Origin: Alviniconcha marisindica | Taxonomy: Eukaryota > Mollusca > Gastropoda > Provannidae | DNA length: 64,000 bases | Direction of reading: 5' to 3' | Assembly: GCA_018857735.1 (NCBI GenBank) | Contig: JABMCL010000154.1 | Location: 62,001-126,000 of the forward strand | Shown here: positions 48,808 through 57,400 of the stretch, piece after piece | Position numbering within the stretch: position 1 is the first letter of the stretch | Layout of the letters: each line of letters opens with the position of its first letter | Notes under the pieces: model-generated | Database searches by the model: none | What the model was told of the DNA's origin: nothing | Seen by the model: only the letters and a program-made list of their open reading frames with translations | Position numbers and translations under genes: made by a program

Positions 48808-49031
48808 TCTAATTTCTATTTGCTGGATTGGAAAATAACAAACATAGCTTCAACGAAAATTCTCACTTCAGGAGGAACAGGCCTCTCCGCAGCAATGGCA
48901 GTCAGCTCGATCAGTGCATCCTTTTGTTTTGCGGTCAACGGTGCGGTGGGATTTGTCTTTGCTTCCCACACAGACAGCCTGTCACGAATAACTCGTTGGT
49001 TAACAGGCCTAGCCTGCGACGTGTCAGCCAT
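19277..49031 (-). CDS. COG3: COG3, conserved oligomeric Golgi complex subunit 3 (Sec34), complete, 20 exons
   Basis: Exons: 49031-48867, 48077-47943, 47632-47571, 45999-45834, 45234-45160, 44831-44739, 44005-43877, 42947-42829, 42268-42142, 40887-40796, 38951-38812, 37679-37519, 36553-36277, 35429-35314, 34323-34234, 33178-33058, 22027-21945, 21455-21321, 20511-20305, 19423-19277. Total 2640 nt, 879 aa; phases join throughout. COG3 belongs to lobe A of the Golgi tethering complex acting in intra-Golgi retrograde traffic. Recognised blocks are [15 protein letters not shown] (exon 1), [11 protein letters not shown] (exon 3), RDHCAL (exon 9), [10 protein letters not shown] (exon 12), [17 protein letters not shown] (exon 14), [20 protein letters not shown] (exon 16) and [17 protein letters not shown] (exon 19). 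Exon 13 (residues about 489-581) adds a Thr/Ala-rich linker with a GCN-repeat-encoded poly-Ala run, making the protein longer than human COG3 (828 aa). Intron 16 is about 11 kb of minisatellites. Confidence 0.95.
19426..20304. repeat. COG3 intron 19: 2-copy repeat, CA and poly-C/poly-G tracts
   Basis: A segment containing GTGATTTGCAAG, GGGCATRG and GAGTCATGATT occurs twice (about 19668-19765 and 19768-19840). A CA microsatellite lies at about 20067-20097, poly-C at about 20170-20192, and poly-G at about 20253-20273. Confidence 0.6.
20514..21320. other. COG3 intron 18
   Basis: A GT microsatellite lies at about 20892-20990. A 36-bp motif at about 21119-21154 containing GTTTTACGCCCAGTCAAC recurs almost exactly at 53570-53606 in PARL. 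The segments 20700-20830 and 21070-21110 share short phrases. No gene is seen. Confidence 0.5.
21458..21944. other. COG3 intron 17, nothing notable
   Basis: Mostly unique sequence with a CA microsatellite at about 21830-21895. No second gene or strong repeat is visible. Confidence 0.45.
22186..23035. repeat. ~55-60-bp minisatellite, about 15 copies (COG3 intron 16)
   Basis: Units contain CAGAATTCTCACCTGCCA, CAGAGAACYATAAACCTCTG and ATTCATGGCCAAATCACA. On the minus strand each unit holds GGCAGGTGAGAATTC, a donor-like sequence on the COG3 sense strand, although no COG3 exon matches it. Confidence 0.85.
23036..24242. other. Part of COG3 intron 16 without recognised content
   Basis: A G-rich run lies at about 23303-23345 and a CT/CA microsatellite at about 23812-23875. 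Otherwise this is unique AT-rich sequence and no gene is seen. Confidence 0.4.
24243..24385. repeat. 47-bp repeat, three copies (COG3 intron 16)
   Basis: Three near-identical units contain GGGGTTAATCAAAGCCAAGT then TAAATCTTACGCAGTAG. Confidence 0.85.
24520..25248. repeat. ~36-40-bp minisatellite, about 19 copies (COG3 intron 16)
   Basis: The unit is ATGTATCTAACTACTACAGC then TACATGATGCATCAACA. A 4-bp AGCT/CTAG insertion (GCTAGCTACATG) marks a subset of units, mostly clustered, as expected from local unit duplication. Confidence 0.9.
25362..25905. repeat. ~62-bp minisatellite, about eight copies (COG3 intron 16)
   Basis: Units contain CATCTAACTACACCTTTATG, TGTTTTCTACACACTCTACA and CATATTACCCATG. 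CTAACTACACC overlaps in sequence with the preceding array, so the two may share ancestry. Confidence 0.8.
26969..27088 (+). mobile_element. SINE 3' fragment inside the 56-bp array
   Basis: GGTGGATATTCAAAA followed by GAGTCTGCTCGAGAGCGGAG and a TATA-type tail matches the 3' part of the tRNA-headed SINE at 39417-39853. A sister fragment lies at 27322-27428 in the same phase of the array, suggesting it was copied together with array units. Confidence 0.65.
27322..27428 (+). mobile_element. Second SINE 3' fragment inside the array
   Basis: Very similar to 26969-27088 (GGTGGATATTCAAAA, GAGTCTGCTCGAGAGC, AATAGTGCTATATA). Both follow ACCCACAT of a repeat unit, so one probably arose by segmental duplication of the other. 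Confidence 0.65.
27490..27876 (+). mobile_element. 5'-truncated LINE: ORF2 C-terminus plus 3' UTR
   Basis: A plus-strand frame of about 27513-27670 encodes [17 protein letters not shown] and [16 protein letters not shown] and then TAA. This is the characteristic extreme C-terminus of the reverse-transcriptase ORF of CR1/jockey-like non-LTR elements. A 3' UTR with a GT block and TGATAAATGTACATT then ATT repeats follows. The element interrupts the 56-bp array. A second copy lies in reverse at 13308-13605. Confidence 0.8.
28086..28527. other. COG3 intron 16, short unique stretch
   Basis: A poly-A tract then GA-rich sequence lies at about 28270-28312. No gene is seen. Confidence 0.4.
28528..28722 (+). 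mobile_element. SINE body/3' fragment
   Basis: TGTGCACAGAATGTGCACCG, CACTGTAAGTACACCA, GTGGATATT and GAGTCTGCTTGAAAGCAGAG follow the order of the SINE at 39417-39853 read on its own strand. The tRNA-like head is missing. Confidence 0.65.
28985..29292. repeat. ~28-38-bp minisatellite (COG3 intron 16)
   Basis: About nine units are built on GGTTGGCCCATTCTGCATGA with an optional CAACTACAGGTATG insert. CTACAGGTATG would be a good donor on the plus strand, but the host gene runs on the minus strand. Confidence 0.85.
29293..30597. other. COG3 intron 16, no gene seen
   Basis: Open frames in 28840-29790 are long because of composition and repeats, and match nothing I know. T-rich and A-rich sequence lies at 30060-30240, and a CA run at about 30533-30572. 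Confidence 0.4.
30598..30850. repeat. ~35-bp irregular minisatellite
   Basis: About six to seven units contain GCACTCATGCCTTTTTGGATA or close variants with GATAAGCACAGCACACTCATGC. Confidence 0.7.
31040..31475. repeat. 15-16-bp minisatellite, about 27 copies
   Basis: The unit CTGATGAAAGACCAC and its variants (GAATGACTGCCCTCATGA in the second half) run continuously. The second half is a higher-order repeat of roughly 33 bp. Confidence 0.85.
31476..33055. repeat. COG3 intron 16: CA microsatellite and 29-bp repeat
   Basis: A CA-rich microsatellite spans about 31996-32146. Four units of about 29 bp with ACAGTGGTATGAGACACAGT and CAAATAACT lie at about 32690-32800. The open frame at 32153-32581 is unrecognised and probably not a gene. 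Confidence 0.6.
33268..33600. repeat. ~80-bp repeat, four copies (COG3 intron 15)
   Basis: Units contain ACAGCCTTCCTCCAACCACT, GCCATAACTGATTATGCCAT and a GCAGCTAACAGAG then T-run end. The array lies 90 bp from the exon 16 acceptor (33179) but does not resemble it. Confidence 0.85.
33601..34231. repeat. COG3 intron 15: 35-bp repeat and unique sequence
   Basis: Three copies of a 35-37-bp unit with CATTTGCATTCAACAAATAA and AAAATGATATAT lie at about 34035-34140. About 33890-33960 resembles SINE 3' sequence. Confidence 0.55.
34326..35311. repeat. COG3 intron 14: poly-C and CA tracts
   Basis: A poly-C run lies at about 35034-35056 and a pure CA run at about 35097-35154. The rest is unique sequence. 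Confidence 0.65.
35466..35640. repeat. Compound GT microsatellite (COG3 intron 13)
   Basis: GT blocks are separated by AATGCAGTG or AATGCAGGTCTTGTGTTGGG units. The latter phrase recurs on both sides of the longest block, so whole GT-plus-spacer units were duplicated. Confidence 0.8.
35725..35870. mobile_element. Short MITE related to the 15568 fold-back element
   Basis: AAGGGAGTTAATTAGTGCTC at about 35737 is inverted as GAGCGCTAATTACCTCCCTT at about 35796. The outer flank CTCATTCTGTTTCAGATTA matches, in reverse, GAATGAGGCC and CTGAAAC beside the element at 15568-15996. Confidence 0.65.
36600..37392 (-). repeat. ~35-bp array of acceptor-like units upstream of COG3 exon 13
   Basis: About 20 units, on the sense (minus) strand CAGCAGTATGGCTAGTTG then TTTCAG and ACCTGATCTCA. 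The true exon 13 acceptor region reads CAGCAGTACATCGTGTTG then CTGTTTCAG before AGTATCGC. Each unit therefore repeats a polypyrimidine-AG resembling the genuine 3' splice site. Confidence 0.8.
37681..38164. repeat. COG3 intron 11 stretch with G-rich run
   Basis: A poly-G rich run lies at about 37838-37880, next to unique sequence. No gene is seen. Confidence 0.5.
38165..38870 (-). repeat. 64-bp array of duplicated COG3 exon 11 ends with splice donors
   Basis: Sense-strand units carry GAGATGATGGAGGAGCATGT, CCAGCAGAATC and then GTGAGTGYTGTAGCGTGC. This is exactly the 3' end of exon 11 plus its donor. The true donor GT lies at 38810-38811. Extra donors are centred at 38747, 38683, 38619, 38555, 38457, 38393, 38329, 38265 and 38201, all multiples of 64 bp except one partial unit near 38515. 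Confidence 0.93.
38935..39060 (-). repeat. 2-copy duplication of the COG3 exon 11 acceptor
   Basis: The acceptor TTTTTTGCAG followed by TGGTATGCTGGAAGGGCTGT (38951 downwards) is repeated once about 60 bp upstream in sense, as TTTTTTGCAG plus TGGTATGCTAGAAGGGCTGT near 39015-38993. Exon 11 therefore has duplicated junctions at both ends. Confidence 0.85.
39417..39853 (-). mobile_element. tRNA-headed SINE, full length
   Basis: Read on the minus strand it starts near 39853 with a tRNA-like head: A box TAGCTCAGTGGTTAGAG and B box GGTTCGAATCC. A body of about 340 bp (AAGTGCAGGTGGCAGGTTAC, TAAGTACACCACTTCGG, GCTCGAGAGCGGAG) follows, ending in a CAA repeat (TTG on plus, 39417-39443). The head is not a functional tRNA; no clean cloverleaf or gene end is seen. 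Confidence 0.85.
40037..40300 (+). mobile_element. tRNA-headed SINE, second copy, 3'-truncated
   Basis: CAGCTCAGTAACGAAGCACT and GGGTTCAATCCCTGGCAGGA form the tRNA-like head. The body shares GAACTTTCTG and GTGCAGGTTACAGCTAA with the opposite-strand copy 200 bp away. The CAA tail and last third are absent. Confidence 0.7.
40301..40795. repeat. COG3 intron 10: duplicated ~190-bp block and poly-C
   Basis: CTCCTCAGGGAATGCT, CCACAG(A/G)CATCTCAGTTTGC and TGATCTCCACT occur twice (about 40308-40470 and 40486-40650). Poly-C lies at about 40651-40670. Confidence 0.6.
41535..41945. repeat. ~165-bp repeat, three copies, with poly-C (COG3 intron 9)
   Basis: Units contain CTTCTTCTGTGTTCCTGGGC, AAATCATCAGGTTTGGTCTG, AGGGATGCTACT, a poly-C run and ACAACAAAATACTTATATAA. 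Upstream lies a G-rich segment (about 41448-41490). Confidence 0.85.
42605..42829 (-). repeat. Array beginning at the COG3 exon 8 donor
   Basis: The donor reads GTGAGTACATGCTGAGTACA on the sense strand. TGAGTACATGC then recurs about eight times with GTGCACACACAGGGT spacers. The array starts at position +2 of the intron, so the donor flank rather than the exon itself is repeated. Confidence 0.75.
43160..43830. repeat. 47-bp minisatellite, about 14 copies (COG3 intron 7)
   Basis: The unit is ATCACAGTTAATAGGATCTT, TAACCTACTCTGCCCTTGGT, CTTATCA. A two-unit variant pattern (AATTGGATC, TTGTCAGTC) appears twice, marking a duplicated multi-unit block. I see no match to exon 7 or 8 junctions. Confidence 0.9.
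44385..44575 (-). mobile_element. LINE reverse-transcriptase C-terminal remnant (COG3 intron 6)
   Basis: The minus-strand frame shows [15 protein letters not shown], then a TAG where the family usually has Gln, then SCPTF and [14 protein letters not shown]..xxTxEHVLxxCP is the Cys/His motif found near the C-terminus of many non-LTR retrotransposon ORF2 proteins. The internal stop marks it as decayed. Confidence 0.6.
45237..45831. other. COG3 intron 4, no repeat or gene recognised
   Basis: AGGCCTCATTCTTCTTCAGA near 45578 resembles the outer flank of the fold-back family at 15568 and 35725. Otherwise unique. Confidence 0.4.
46355..46465. other. Imperfect hairpin (COG3 intron 3)
   Basis: CCATGTCAGCATTAATA is inverted as TTAATGCTGACATGG about 85 bp later, and CACATGCAGTTATAACTGAA is inverted inside it. 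The region ends in sequence resembling the adjacent exon-3-derived array. It could be a small fold-back element. Confidence 0.6.
46466..47632 (-). repeat. ~105-120-bp array of pseudo-exon copies of COG3 exon 3
   Basis: Exon 3 reads GCTGGAAGATTCCATAGAGC ... CAATACAG then GTAAGACATA. Intron 3 holds about eight more copies, with TTGGAAGATTCCATAGACCA, CAAAAGGAGTTGTGGTATCA, ACAG|GTAAGAC as typical unit. Most retain a GTAAGAC donor, and several have TAG just before TTGGAAG that could act as acceptor. Each unit is thus a potential decoy exon. Confidence 0.88.
47633..48866. repeat. COG3 introns 1-2: GT tract and long poly-G
   Basis: A GT/GC microsatellite lies at about 47769-47850. A poly-G run at about 48774-48803 sits 60 bp from the exon 1 donor. 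The rest is unique. Confidence 0.5.
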
Positions 49032-49236
49032 CTTCAACGTGGTTACATGTAAATGTCAAATCCGAATTAGCGCATTTCACACAAAAAGTGTAATTAGTTA
49101 TAAAAAATGTGACTATAATATTTTTTAATTTGTTAGTTATGAGCAATTCTAAAGACTTAGAATAATATTTAATTGATATTGCTGTTACAATCTGTTTTGA
49201 AGGCAGCTCATTATTTTTTATCCAACCTTGGCTGTC
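49032..49236. promoter_or_regulatory. Bidirectional promoter between COG3 and PARL
   Basis: Only 205 bp separate the divergent ATGs. The segment is AT-rich, with no CpG-island character and no obvious TATA at a standard distance. COG3's start is embedded in AAGATGGCTGA and PARL's in GTCATGGCGGC. Both resemble the YY1 element AAGATGGCGGC commonly found at translation starts of housekeeping genes. That factor binds is inference. Confidence 0.65.
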
Positions 49237-50007
49237 ATGGCGGCGTACGTCTGCTATCGGTCGTGCTGCCGGCAAATATTTAGCTTTCAGCATTTTTCAA
49301 GGTTTGTGAATGTTCTGGGCGAAAAGCAAGAGCGTAGTGGTCACGTTTTGATTATAAATGCCTGTTTTCGTTTGAAAGTGTGTTCAGTAACTGCTCTGAT
49401 CAAGTTGTGTCAAGAATTTGATACCGTTATGAAAGTTAAACCTGTGACTTTGAGTTCGAAAGTTGCACCAGAACAAGTTGTGCAAGTGTATGCAGGTCTC
49501 TGCTTATATGCCGTTAAAGCCTTCCTTAAACAGAACATACTATACGGAATACCTTTCCAGTGTAGGAAGTTCGCGGCACTGTACAGAAGAAGATGAACCT
49601 GATCAGGACCTACCTCGCTTCTTGGCCACTAACCTAGTACCTCTGTACCCCCCTCCCCCTCCCCCCGGCCTAACAGTTTTTCCTCCAAGATACTGTTAAG
49701 TACTGTGTACTGAAACATCTTGTCAGCGGATGTGGTGGCAGGCAGTACTTCTGATTTACGTTTATTTTTTTTTATTTTTTTGTTATGGTTGATAATGATC
49801 TGTTTTCAAATAATAAGCCTATTTTAGTTTTTACTCTTTTTCTTTTTCTTCTTTTGTTAATATCATCATTTTGAGTGGATGTGGGGACCAAACCCCAGAA
49901 AGCTGAGAAACTTATAGAATAAGTTGATTGTGGCTACTCAGCAGCTTAAGAAGAATGGAAAAAGAACAATTTCCTGTATATATATATATTTAAATATATA
50001 TGATTTA

Positions 50008-50067
<60 letters not shown>

Positions 50068-50601
50068 CTGTCAGTCTCTCTTGCTCTATGAAAGATAAGA
50101 TGAAAGATATCTTTCATATATTTTATAAGTTCAATTTTCATATCCTAATCAGAATTGGTCATATCATGATATGTTTTATTGTTTTAAGCCCAGTGTGCTA
50201 GAGTGGAATGATATTGTGCTTTAATTTGCTGATAAAGTGATATGTCATTTTTCAGGTCAATTAAAGCCTTTTCGCTGACTTCAAATATAAGTTCACCCAT
50301 CCTCAAGACAAGAACATCAGTTGGGTACCCACTTCTCAGATTCTGCCAGAGTTCTCATACCATTGGTCAGAATGCTGGGATACGGAAGGCATTTACAGAC
50401 AGAAGGCTCATCATATGGCGGGGGTTTCGAACACGGCAGTCAGAGAAAACAGTCATTAGACCCATTCAGGGACCTGAACACCCTGGGCTGCTGCCACCAT
50501 TTGTATTCACTGCATTTGTAAGTTCATAATCACTAACTTCATAGGCATACATGTGTTAATTACTTTGTCTGTGTATGCACACCCATATGTGCGTATGTAC
50601 A

Positions 50602-50660
<59 letters not shown>

Positions 50661-52799
50661 TGTTCTCTCTGGCTCTGACTCTGTCTCAGCTGATTATAAA
50701 TCTTTGCTGATCATTGTAATTAGAGTGATACTATTATTTTAAATAGTAATATTTAGACAGTTTAATTGTAATAATAAGAACGAAAGCTAAAGAAACAAAA
50801 TAGTATTGCTATTGCTGTTTATTGTAACAGTATCTATAGTTGATGGGATTCTTCATTGTGTGTTTAAATAATTTAATAATTTAAAGGAATTAATCCACAT
50901 GAAAAAGTGTGTCTTACAATCAGTGGTGAGCCACTGAGTGAGTGGCATGTCAAAAACTTTAATGTTAAGATTTTCTTGGAGACCATGAATGTGATAATGT
51001 CAAACTTTGTATTCCAGTTACTCATTCAAAACTACTGCTACAACTCATTGAACTTTACCTGTGCATACAACTTTCAGTGACCTTTACCATATTTCGGGTG
51101 ATTGAGCAGTGTCAGTCGGTTTCATGAAATCAAAAATAGCTTTTATCTGATTATTACTATTAGTTAAAATATTGACTAGATTTGACTGGCACATGGAATC
51201 AAGGGAGATAAATGCAACATGTTTCTTGGTCTGACAAAGGTAACATCAGTTGGCTTCTTTTTTTGGACATTGTTTTAAGAGTAAGGTCTTTCAAGATTTG
51301 CATGGTTATAACCTTGCTTGGGGTCTACAGATTTACAACAGGTTTGATGACCTTGGCCTTGTTTCAAGGTCACATGTTTGTCAGTGACAGAATAAACTGA
51401 AAATGGTAGTTTTAGATTCTCGTATTCGTCCTGAGGTGACCCTATGCAGTTGGCAGGATGCTGAAATCCTAGCACTTATAAACTGAGATTTTTGTCTGTA
51501 GTAGTTGAAATGTTGTGTGGTTGCAACATACATTGTAACATTAAAAAGATCATGCACAGCGAGCTTCATGTGACTGGTGTGGATAAGGGAGATAATGTAA
51601 TTAACACATTTATTCTGATTTTACACTTGAATGCAAGTTGTATCAGAGTAATTGCTCTATCATTATTATTGTTCTTATTCATATTTCTTTTTTGTTGCCT
51701 TGTTGTTTCACACTGATGACTTGGAAGTAAGTATGTCTGTCCATGAATTCTCTGTGGTGGTGGTGCTCGCTGATGTTAGTGATGGTGACGTGGCTTGTTC
51801 ACGCAGGTGTGCTGCTCCAGTTTTGTGGGCTGCATGATCTGGCAGTATGAGTCTTTGCGAATGCGAGCACAGGAAGCCCTCAAGGGACTCAGTCGGAAGT
51901 TCACCAACATGTTTGAACCCACCTACGGAAAGGAAATGGGATTCAGGGCGCATGTAAGATGACTCTTCTTCCTTGTGGTTTTTCCTCCCCCCCCAACCAT
52001 AGTATTGCATTAGACTGTACAATGTGCATTGTGTGCATGCATGTGTGTGTGTGAATATATGTGTTTTAGTGTGTTACATGTAGTCGTTCATGTTTGAACA
52101 GTGCTGACTATTTATTGTTGTTGTGTTTTGTATATATATATATAACTACTTGTGTTGGTGTGTTTTATATATATCATACATTATTTATTATTTGTAATTC
52201 TTGACAGTATGCTAGTGTAGATATTGTAAAATGCTTGGATGCCATTTTTTTGTTGGGGAAATACTGCTGTAGAAAAATGTTTTAAAATTTAATAAATAGC
52301 GTTATGTATAGCATCAAACCCTTTGTGCTGAACATTCTTTTAGTCAGATGATGGAATGTTTGAAGTGCAGCTGTTCATCTGTTCTGTGTGTGTTCTTTCA
52401 GATGAATGCCATGTGGAACAACCTGTCAGAGGGACAGAAAATGGTGGCTGGGTTGATCAGTTTGAACTTCCTCATTTTCTTGGCCTGGAAATCACCAGCT
52501 CTGCACCCCATTCTCATGCGCTACTTTGCCAGCATGCCAGGTATGTTGCTGGCAGGGTACAAGCTGCTAGTGTTTCTTGTGGTTTGCTGTGTTACTTGTT
52601 ATTGGTCAACACTAACTCCCGTGAAACCTTCCATCCTCCCCCCCCCCACCCACCCACCCACCGACACACATGTGTAGGCACACACACACACACATGTATG
52701 CACATACACACACACACACACATAATACACACACACACACACACAAACACACACATACACTCACACACATGCACACACACATACACTCACACACATGCA

Positions 52800-52898
<99 letters not shown>

Positions 52899-52996
52899 CA
52901 ACCACAACACAACACAACACACACATGCACACACACATTCACAACACAACATACACAACACAACACAACACAACACAACACAACACAACACAACAC

Positions 52997-53043
<47 letters not shown>

Positions 53044-54332
53044 GCACACACACACACACATATAATACTCTCTCCTGGGAATCACACATACTCTTCTCCT
53101 GGGAATCACTATGTAATGTGATCCATCGGACACATTAAGCTGTGCTCCTTAGTGCTTGCATCACCCAGGTCCCTGCTGACCCCAGCCAGCAAGGCCAGCA
53201 CAATTAAACAACCTACTTCAACTGCCATGCCTGCTTTTTTTTTCTTTATTTCTTTTTCCAGGCACATCTTTGTGGCGCATTTATTTAGAAACGTGCATCC
53301 ATCCATTACAATATATATTTATACCTTTCACTCCCTTTCATGCTCCTTTACATCATTACAGTTTTATGAAGCATGTCTTATCTGACAACTGAAGCTGAGC
53401 GGGGTCCAATCCTTGATATATATTTTAATTGTTAACTGTATAATTATATGTGCTCGTAGAACAAATAATACCCAGTTTGAAATTTGATTGGAAAGTATGG
53501 GGGTGGGGTGGGGGGACTTGAGAGAGACAGAGTCACAGAGAGAGAGACAAAGAGAGAGAGAGACAGAGAGAGTAAGTAACTTCCTGTTTTACGCCCAGTC
53601 AACTGGGTGGAGAGAGAGAGAGAGAGACTGTGTATGTGTGTGTGGGAATACAGGACCTAACGTGTCTGTGCCTGCTTTTTGTCATGCAGGCAACCCATCT
53701 ATATCCATGCTCCTGTCCGCCTTCAGTCACTTCAACCTCTGGCACATTGCCGCCAACATGTATGTCCTGTGGTCCTTCGCCAGCGTCTCTCTCAACCTCT
53801 TCGGCAGGGAGCAGTGGTTGGCTGTTTACCTCAGTTCAGGTGAGTCTCCCTCCACATACTTGGTGCAGAGGGGTTTCTGAAGATGCTGAGGTGTTTGATG
53901 CCATGTTGAGGGCAGCATCTTAGGCTTTTTAAGTTTTTTGTATGGCTGTTGTTGAGCAGTTAGGACATGATAGTTGGTAGGTGGTGGTGTCATAATAATA
54001 ATAATAATAAACAGCATCTGTAGACTTACTGCCATATGGCACTGGTATTTTCCATCATGCATATAATTTATATTTCTAAAAAAGAAGTGTTTCTGTCCAT
54101 TCTTTTTTAATATCTTTTTAAAATCTGGTGTCAATAAATTAGACTGAATGGTCGATGATATCAGTATGTCCTAGCCTCATGTGGTCTTTTTAACAGGGGT
54201 AATACTGAAAGGACTAATTCTTGAAAAATTTGTGTCTGATGTTTGCGTATGTATGTTTTGTTTCATGTTTGTGTAGGGATTGGTTTTGTGGACTGACTTG
54301 AGGAAGAGTTTACATATATATATATATTTGTT

Positions 54333-54400
<68 letters not shown>

Positions 54401-57400
54401 AGGTTTTGAAGTGTGCGTTTGGTTATGAATGAGTTTGTTTGTCCTAAGGTGACCCCGTGTAGTTGACGCCTAATGCTAAAATGCAATTACTAACTAACTT
54501 TGTCCTCAGCAACGGTGTCTGCGCTGGCCAGTCTCACTCACAAAGTACTGCGTCCTGGAACCATGGCGCCTTCCCTTGGAGCTGTCAGTAACTCTTTTTT
54601 CCTTCTGGTTTTGTCAATTGCATGCACTGTATCATCATCACACAGTTGTGCTTATTAGTATATTACGCAGATGATCATTAGTGATTTTGTCTGTGTCCAC
54701 TTTCTTTTTATTGATGCAATGACTAGGCCTGACCTGACAAATGTCTCTCACAGCCCCCTCTATTTGCAATGGGGGGGGGAGGGGGGGGTGGTGGTCCTGT
54801 GGAGGTAGTGTAGTGCTGAAATATCACTACTACTACTACATATAATTGGGGACGGGTGGTTGTGATGGGGGGGAGTGCACATGGAAGGTCACTGCTATAT
54901 GCAGTTTGGATGTTGGGGGTTATAGTGGTCTGAAATATAACCACAGATAATAGCTGGGGGAGGGGGGCTGCTTTGAGCTTGGGGGTGGGGGGGAGGATGG
55001 GGGGAGAGGGGAGACCTGTTGTACATTGTTGTAAAAGTGTTGATTGGTAGTTTTTAAAAAGCTCTCCACTCCATTCCTTCATTACAGTCAGGGGTCATCA
55101 TGTGTCTACTCAGTTTCAGTCAGGCGTCATCGTGTGTCTACTCAGTTCCAGTCAGGTGTCATCATCTGTCTACTCAGTTTCAGTCAGGTGTCATCATCTG
55201 CCTACTCAGTTTCAGTCAGGTGTCATCATGTGTCTACTCAGTTTCAGTCAGGTGTCATCATCTGTCTACTCAGTTTCAGTCAGGTGTCATCATCTGTCTA
55301 CTCAGTTCCAGTCAGGTGTCATCATCTGTCTACTCAGTTTCAGTCAGGTGTCATCATGTGTCTACTCAGTTTCAGTCAGGGGTCATCATGTATCTACTCA
55401 GCTTCAGTCAGGTGTCATCATGTGTCTTCTCAGCTTCAGTCAGGGGTCATCATGTGTCTTCTCAGCTTCAGTCAGGGGTCATCATGTGTCTTCTCAGCTT
55501 CAGTCAGGTGTCTTCTGGGTTTCAGTCAGGTGTCATCATGTGTCTTCTTGGTTTCAGTCAGGTGTCATCATGCGTCTTCTTGGTTTCAGTCAGGTGTCAT
55601 CATGTGTCTTCTTGGTTTCAGTCAGGTGCCATCATGTGTCTACTTGGTGCTGTGTGTGTGACACACCCGGATGCCCGCCTGAGCATTGCTTTTGTGGGAG
55701 AGATCTATCCCCACTCTTTTTCTGCAAGCAGTGTAAGTATACTTGCCCAGAATCTTGGCTGTCCTTAGTACAATGTAAGTCGACACTGTACATGTGGTAC
55801 ATGTTGATGGATGTACAGGCTGTAAATATAGGGTTTATGCACCTGTCCTTAGCAGTGTAATCGGGTTGCAAACACTTTTTATAACTTGTGTACAGCAAAC
55901 GCTGTCTCTTGTAAAACGCGTATACAAAAACATGATGCTACACACACTGAGAGCAATTTATTCAGAACAATCCTGCACTTACCTAGTTGAACAGCTGCCT
56001 CTCGTGCCTACTGCAGAATTCTCTGCGGGCCCGATGGATAACGGCACTAGTCCGAGTTTTCTGTGTTGTCTTTTGCTGCATGGTGCTGAGCTACAAAATG
56101 TGGTCTGTCCTGCATGCAAATGAACAAGGGGAAACTGGTAATGCGACCGGAACTACCACTAACCTCATTCAGCAGCTGTCAAAGTTAATAAGTTTTGACA
56201 GCTGACTTCACACCCTGACGTCAGAGACTGTGTGAGAGAGAGAGACTGCTGAAAGCCTTTAATTAAAACACATTCTGTCATACAGATCTCGACTTTTGTG
56301 TGTGTAGTAACTGCAGGAGGTATGAGCATTTGTGTGAGAGGGGTTTGTTTTGCATTAAAAACATGGCTTTATCTGCACGTTTGTGACTCCGGTGAAAGTA
56401 GACACTGTGCATGTTGATGTATGTATGGGCCCTACTTGTAGGTGTGTAGGTGTTATAGATAGTGTTTATGCATCTGTCCAATGTAAGGAGGCACTACATG
56501 TCTGTTCCTTCTCCAGCACATGCAGATAGTCTTCATGCATCTGTCATGTTAACCTGTTGTGCAGGCCCTCATGTTCATACTGTGAACATATTGTGTGAGT
56601 CCTTGGGTTCAGTGTTAGCACCTTGTGTGGGCCCTCTGGTTCATACTATTAACATTTTTGTGCAAGCCTTCAAGTTTATACTGTCAGCATGTTGTGCAGG
56701 CCTTAAAGGTTATACTGTTATCTTGTGAATGACCTCAAGGTCACACAGCTAACACATGCATGCCCTCAAGGTCACACTGTTAACAGTCTACACATGCCCT
56801 CAAGGTTGCATTGTTAACATGTTGCACAAGCCCTCAAGGTCACACTGTTAACAAGTTGTGCAGGCCCTCAAGGTCACAATGTTAACATGTTGCGTAGGCC
56901 CTCAAGGTCACACTGTTAACATGTTGCACAGGCCTTCAAGGTCACAGTTAACATGTTGTGCAGGACCTCAAGGTCACATTGTTAACATGTTGTGCAGGCC
57001 CTGAAGTTCATACTGCTGCTGGACACAGCAGGACTGGTGCTTGGCTGGAGAGTCTTTGACCACGCCGCTCACCTTGGGGGGGTGCTCTTCGGCATGTAAG
57101 TCACCATTCCTACTCCTTGCCCAAGGGTATAATTATGGGGGAGGGGTGGGTGGGTTGCTTGAGAGCCAGTTTGGCCTAGTGGTAAGGCGTTGGGCTGATA
57201 AGCGGAAGGACATCGGTTCGAATCCGCTTCGGCTCTCCTTTCTCTTCAGATGTTGTAGTCTGTGGACAGTCTTGTGACTTTGTCCCTCACAATTAATGAA
57301 ACATTAAAATGGCTCTCATCACTGCCCATCTTAATGCAGGAGTCATTCTGGTGGTGACAGTGTAGCGATAGGTATATAATCTACCTCTTCCCCCACCTCC

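Noticed and set aside
52356..53138. Long His/Thr-rich and Cys/Val-rich open frames in PARL intron 4
   Set aside because: They are translations of a CA/GT microsatellite, open on both strands for composition reasons.
55044..55860. Three overlapping 205-252-codon open frames as an independent repeat-protein gene
   Set aside because: They come from the 32-bp acceptor array read in three frames. The real product here is PARL exon 7, and the frames are noted under that finding.
57161..57238. Functional tRNA gene in PARL intron 8
   Set aside because: The acceptor stem pairs perfectly, but the D-arm spacing is too long and the anticodon stem does not pair.
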